Source of the DNA: Alphaproteobacteria bacterium
GTDB lineage: Bacteria; Pseudomonadota; Alphaproteobacteria; RF32; CAG-239
Reading direction: 5' to 3'
DNA length: 59,514 bases
Assembly (NCBI GenBank): GCA_017939155.1
Contig: JAGAZZ010000002.1
Location: 1-59,514, forward strand
Shown: positions 55,609-59,514 of the stretch, piece by piece
Numbering within the stretch: the first letter of the stretch is position 1
Layout: the number at the start of each line of letters is the position of its first letter
Notes under the pieces: generated by a model
Databases searched by the model: none
What the model was told of the DNA's origin: nothing
Seen by the model: only the letters and a program-made list of their open reading frames with translations
Program-made: the position numbers and the translations under genes

Positions 55609-58056
55609 ATGGCTGTTGAAGAACATGTAAAAGGAATAATGACTGATAAATTTGTGAACACTGAGGGTTATCCTTCAAGGCAAGATAAAAGTTCTAAAGA
55701 GGGTGTCACTTGGTATAAAGAAGGAAGTTATCAAAAATTAAATCCAACAATAGCGGCACTGTTGCAAAATGCATCAAAGTCTATGAATGGTAATTATGCT
55801 GGAACCCCTGATTTTATGGTAGATACACCAAAGTTTTACATTGTTATAGAGGCAAAAGGAATTGAAAAAAATAATAAACATAAACACAGCAGATATGCAG
55901 ACGTGCATACATACATAAACCGAGATGCTACTAGAAATGATGCTGTTTATAGTGTTAGTGCTGTACAAAATAGGGAATGTGCTATTGATGAAGCATTATA
56001 TTATGCTACATTTTTGAATGGAGAAAAAGATGTAATTGCTATTGCAATTTCAGGAACAGAAAAAGATGAAAAATTTAGGTTTACCTCATTTTTATTGCCT
56101 AAAGGAGAAAATTTATCTAAAATAACTCTTATAGAAGATGGTGGTATAGATGGTACTTTTAATACAGTAGAAGATTATCAGCGAGAAATATGGAAGGCAT
56201 ATGGTTTTGAGGAAAAATTATATAGGTCTTTATATGAGGAATTGAGAAAATATGCTGATTCAACTGCAAAGTTTTTAAATACGAACGGCATTGATGAAAA
56301 TGATAGATTAGGATTAGTTTCTGCCATAATTCTTGCATTAACTAATAAAAACTCATATTTGTACGCACAAATGAGTAAAAAAGATTTTTTAGAAGTTAAT
56401 CCTGAGTTAATAAAAAGTGCTTTGTTATCTGAAGCAAGCCCCATCGGCATAATAATAGAAGACCGGCTTCCTCCTGAAAAATTTAATATACTGAAAACTT
56501 ATTTTGATGCACTTCTTGTAAAACCAATTTTGATAAATCGTATTAAAATAAAGGATGATAAAGAAGTAAATGCAAATCCATACTTTGAAGTGGGAAAACC
56601 TTTTATAAATACTATAATATCAAGGCTAACATATTCGTTAAATGAACACGTAGTTAGGTTATACGAAAAATATCAAAATAAAATAGATATTATGGGGAGT
56701 TTTTACTCTTTATTTTTACAATATACAAAAGCAGATGTAAAAAAAGGAGTGGTATTAACACCAAAACATATAACAGAATTGTTTTGCGATTTAGCTGAAT
56801 ATTATCTTGGCGAAAAATTATCTGAGAAAACCAAAATTCTTGACATATGTACTGGTTCTGGTGGTTTTTTAATAGCAGCACTTAATAGAATTAATATCAA
56901 TATTGATAATAATTTGGCATTAAGTTTAAAACAAAAGGACGAATGCAAAGAAAAAGCTAGGAAAACTTGTTTATTAGGAATAGAAAACAAAGATACTATG
57001 TTTATTTTGGCATATGCAAATATGAGATTTCATAAAGATGGTCGGTCTTCTTTATATCATGGCTCATCATTATATAATGATTTTTGTAAACTTGCAAATA
57101 ATCTAACGTTTGAAGAAATTATTGCAAGTCAATATACTGGAACTGAAGATATATCAAACGCAGAAAAAGTTAAATTATGTGGACCTCATGTAGGAATGAT
57201 TAATCCACCTTATGAAGAGGATGTTTTTGAATTTATAGAATCAATGTTACGATACCTTCGTAAAGGTGGTATTGGTATTGCAATTGTACCAATAAACACA
57301 CAAAGTACAAATAATGAAGTAACCGAAAAAAAGAACCAATTATTAGAAAAACATACTTTATTAGCTAGTATACTAATGCCACCTGATTTGTTTAATGGAG
57401 TTAGAGGTTCTGGTGCAGCCACTTCTACTTGTATACTTGTCTTTAAATCTCATTATCCACAAAAGGAATTTATAGAAAATGGTGGGTTAACGTATATTGC
57501 TGATTGGTCTAATGATGGATTTAAGTTGGTGCCAAAACATGGGAGATTTGAACAAGATAACCGATGGTATGATATAGAAAATGGTTATAGAAAATTATAC
57601 TTGAATGATTTAAAACATCAGCGTGAGGAACAAAATTATATATTATCATCATATTATAAAAAAGATATTCATGATATACATTCAATAAAATCTATACGAA
57701 AACCTATTCATAAATTTAGTCATGAAGAAGAAAAAATCAAAACAGATAAAAAAGGTAATATTATTTATAAAACAGATATAATACAAAGACGGGATAAAGA
57801 TGGTAATCTTTTATTTAAAAAAGATGGTAAACCCTGTAATACAAAAATTATTATAAAAGATGAATTAGGAAACCCAATACCAGAAAAAGATACAAAAGAA
57901 ATCTATATCAATGAGGATTGGAATATACTTGATTACGTTAAAACGGATTATAACGAACTTTCTGAAGATGATTTTATTAAAACAATGTTGGATTATAATC
58001 TATTTTTATATATGAAAGAAAATAATTTACTTTTTGTAACTGAAGAGGAAAGTTAA
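55609..58056 (+). CDS. BcgI-like type IIB restriction nuclease-methyltransferase fusion
   Basis: The 815-residue protein joins an N-terminal nuclease domain with a PD-(D/E)xK-type site (GTPDF at about 66-70, EAKG at about 81-84) to an N6-adenine methyltransferase with ICTGSGGFLIAALN (motif I) and GMINPPYEED (motif IV). The C-terminal 180 residues include a charged Lys/Asp-rich stretch. A specificity-subunit gene follows directly (stop and start adjacent), the layout of BcgI A and B. Type IIB enzymes methylate and also cut on both sides of a split site. AAGGAAA precedes the ATG at 55609. Confidence 0.85.
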   Translation: MAVEEHVKGIMTDKFVNTEGYPSRQDKSSKEGVTWYKEGSYQKLNPTIAALLQNASKSMNGNYAGTPDFMVDTPKFYIVIEAKGIEKNNKHKHSRYADVHTYINRDATRNDAVYSVSAVQNRECAIDEALYYATFLNGEKDVIAIAISGTEKDEKFRFTSFLLPKGENLSKITLIEDGGIDGTFNTVEDYQREIWKAYGFEEKLYRSLYEELRKYADSTAKFLNTNGIDENDRLGLVSAIILALTNKNSYLYAQMSKKDFLEVNPELIKSALLSEASPIGIIIEDRLPPEKFNILKTYFDALLVKPILINRIKIKDDKEVNANPYFEVGKPFINTIISRLTYSLNEHVVRLYEKYQNKIDIMGSFYSLFLQYTKADVKKGVVLTPKHITELFCDLAEYYLGEKLSEKTKILDICTGSGGFLIAALNRININIDNNLALSLKQKDECKEKARKTCLLGIENKDTMFILAYANMRFHKDGRSSLYHGSSLYNDFCKLANNLTFEEIIASQYTGTEDISNAEKVKLCGPHVGMINPPYEEDVFEFIESMLRYLRKGGIGIAIVPINTQSTNNEVTEKKNQLLEKHTLLASILMPPDLFNGVRGSGAATSTCILVFKSHYPQKEFIENGGLTYIADWSNDGFKLVPKHGRFEQDNRWYDIENGYRKLYLNDLKHQREEQNYILSSYYKKDIHDIHSIKSIRKPIHKFSHEEEKIKTDKKGNIIYKTDIIQRRDKDGNLLFKKDGKPCNTKIIIKDELGNPIPEKDTKEIYINEDWNILDYVKTDYNELSEDDFIKTMLDYNLFLYMKENNLLFVTEEES

Positions 58057-59172
58057 ATGAGTTTGAATTTAGATATTAAAAACTGGGATACCTTTTTAGT
58101 TCATAAAATATTTAAAGTTGGTTATGGAAGCAAATTAGATATAGGTAAAATGACTCATGATAATCCAACTATTAATTTTGTATCAAGAACTGCATGTAAT
58201 AATGGAGTATGTGATGTTGTAGATTTGATTTCAACAAAAGAACCATACAAGGCAGGTGCTTTAACACTAGCCTTAGGTGGCAGTATTGGCTCATGTTTTG
58301 TTCAAGAACATGATTTTTATACAAGTCAGAATGTTGCTGTTCTTGAGGAGTTAGAAAATTTAAGCCAATATACGAAATTATTTGTTGCAAGAATTATAGA
58401 GAAAGAGTGTAAAACAAGGTATAAAGCATTTGGTAGGGAATTAAATTCTCATATTAATACAGATTTGTGTATTATGCTTCCCAAAACAAAGGAAGGGAAA
58501 CCAGATTGGCAATTTATGAATGATTATATGAAAACATTGTTTGATAAGGCAAAAACAGAGACTGATGAAATTATAAAAATTTCTAAAGGAGATGCGAATA
58601 CTATAATTAATTTATCAAATAAAGTGAATGCAGAAGATTTTAATAAATGGGTTGACAATAAGCCAAAAGATAAAGTTGAGTTAAAAACAGAAAATTGGCA
58701 AGAGTTTAAAATAGGAGATTTGTTTAAAACATATACAGGTGGCGATTTAATTATAGGAAATATTGAAGAAGGAGATATTCCTGTAATTTCACATTCGGCA
58801 ACAAATAATAGTGTTAAAATATATTCACAAAATATCCCTAACAAAAAACTTTTTGACCATAGTAAAACAATTAGTCTTGCTGATAGAGGAACCTTTTTTG
58901 CAACAATTCAGCCAGAAGATTTTTATATTGGTACAAGAGTAAAAGCATTAGAAGCATTATACGAAAATATTACAAAATATATGTTAATGTTTATAGCAAC
59001 TATAATCAATAATGAAAAATACAAATATAGTTATGGACGGAACTGTACAGACAATCTTGACTCTGTAATTATAAAATTACCTGCCTTAAAACTTGATAAT
59101 GGTGATTTTCAACCAAATTGGCAATTCATGGAAGATTACATAAAATCATTACCATACAGTGCAAAATTATAA
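58057..59172 (+). CDS. Specificity subunit with two target-recognition halves
   Basis: The 371-residue protein is made of two similar halves. The first ends in KPDWQFMNDYMKTL and the second in QPNWQFMEDYIKSLPYSAKL, each preceded by a target-recognition domain. This two-half form recognises split DNA sites, as in HsdS and BcgIB. It starts directly after the stop of the methyltransferase-nuclease gene, so they are cotranslated. The recognised sequence cannot be read off. Confidence 0.85.
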   Translation: MSLNLDIKNWDTFLVHKIFKVGYGSKLDIGKMTHDNPTINFVSRTACNNGVCDVVDLISTKEPYKAGALTLALGGSIGSCFVQEHDFYTSQNVAVLEELENLSQYTKLFVARIIEKECKTRYKAFGRELNSHINTDLCIMLPKTKEGKPDWQFMNDYMKTLFDKAKTETDEIIKISKGDANTIINLSNKVNAEDFNKWVDNKPKDKVELKTENWQEFKIGDLFKTYTGGDLIIGNIEEGDIPVISHSATNNSVKIYSQNIPNKKLFDHSKTISLADRGTFFATIQPEDFYIGTRVKALEALYENITKYMLMFIATIINNEKYKYSYGRNCTDNLDSVIIKLPALKLDNGDFQPNWQFMEDYIKSLPYSAKL

Positions 59173-59231
59173 TTTCTTCATTTTGTAGCTAATCTTCTAT
59201 TTCTAGGAATTAACTATTAAATAAGCCACCA

Positions 59232-59492
59232 TTAAGCAGTCATTTGCCCATCCATCATCTGCCCAATCATCATATCAATTTGCTCTCTTGGGCATCCTTT
59301 TGATAAAAAGAGGTTTTCTAATTGGCTAACCCTTAATTCACTATAAAACAGCTTATTTTGTAGCTTGGAATTCTCTCTTTCCAATGTTTCTATACGGATT
59401 TTAGCCATATCCAATTCATATTTGGTATCTTTGAAACTCTTTTCATAGTATTCTTTGTTGTCTCTTAAGACCTTTTTATCAATATTATTCAT
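59232..59492 (-). CDS. Small coiled-coil protein
   Basis: The 86-residue protein is almost entirely a coiled coil (DMAKIRIETLERENSKLQNK) with a short methionine-rich end (MMIGQMMDGQM). It is convergent with the specificity-subunit gene. No family is recognised, and its upstream region is cut by the window end. Confidence 0.5.
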   Translation of the reverse strand: MNNIDKKVLRDNKEYYEKSFKDTKYELDMAKIRIETLERENSKLQNKLFYSELRVSQLENLFLSKGCPREQIDMMIGQMMDGQMTA

Positions 59493-59514
59493 ATTCTCAA
59501 GAATTGGTGCAAAC

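Noticed and set aside
1..59514. tRNA or rRNA genes
   Set aside because: I saw no cloverleaf-like segment with a T-arm GGTTC pattern in the right setting and no rRNA-like stretch; a tRNAscan or Rfam run would settle it.

Overview
The window reads as a chromosome segment of a low-GC alphaproteobacterium, probably host-associated or gut-dwelling. The evidence is a DUF4167 gene next to prmC, an RpoH sigma factor, a 17-kDa/SlyB-type glycine-zipper lipoprotein, the ffh-rpsP-rimM-trmD-rplS order with a long-tailed S16, a K+-independent type proton pyrophosphatase, and a DUF6538 integrase. The lineage is inferred; no rRNA or tRNA gene is present to test it.

From 1 to about 40.2 kb the content is mostly core chromosome. 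It holds tyrA (frameshifted in a C run), a lipoprotein, a sirtuin, asnS, rpoH (with a sigma-32-like promoter of its own), prmC, DUF4167, a metallophosphoesterase, prfC, the SRP/ribosome operon ffh-rpsP-rimM-trmD-rplS, a yfhM-pbpC pair and hppA. Mixed in are surface-glycan genes: an RgpF-like protein behind an RBS-masking hairpin, two GT-C membrane glycosyltransferase-like proteins (the second in a very AT-rich insert), and a GT2-GT8-pyruvyltransferase operon whose last gene has an in-frame stop. A partner-switching pair (STAS antagonist plus a Cache-HAMP-PP2C-HATPase protein) sits beside them.

From about 40.2 kb to the end the window is a mosaic defence and mobile island. A 98-bp direct repeat (41125-41222 and 52036-52133, one mismatch) brackets about 11 kb. 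The right copy is the 5' end of a truncated tyrosine integrase; the left copy is a detached relic interrupted by an amber-truncated IS200-like tnpA. Between the repeats lie a C5 DNA methyltransferase with a convergent possible restriction gene, a coiled-coil membrane protein, a DUF234-type AAA ATPase, remnants of two large serine recombinases and of a DUF2130 gene, and a two-gene operon coding a CD-NTase-like nucleotidyltransferase and a DUF6602-like putative nuclease. Beyond the right repeat come a paralogous DUF234-type ATPase, a DUF4143 ATPase behind three repeats with an exact 32-bp period, and a BcgI-like type IIB restriction-modification pair (fused nuclease-methylase plus a two-half specificity subunit).

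The strongest candidates for something undescribed are the nucleotidyltransferase + DUF6602 operon, the three-repeat protein at 5528-6676, the 32-bp-phased operator array, and the RBS-masking hairpin at 13777-13818.
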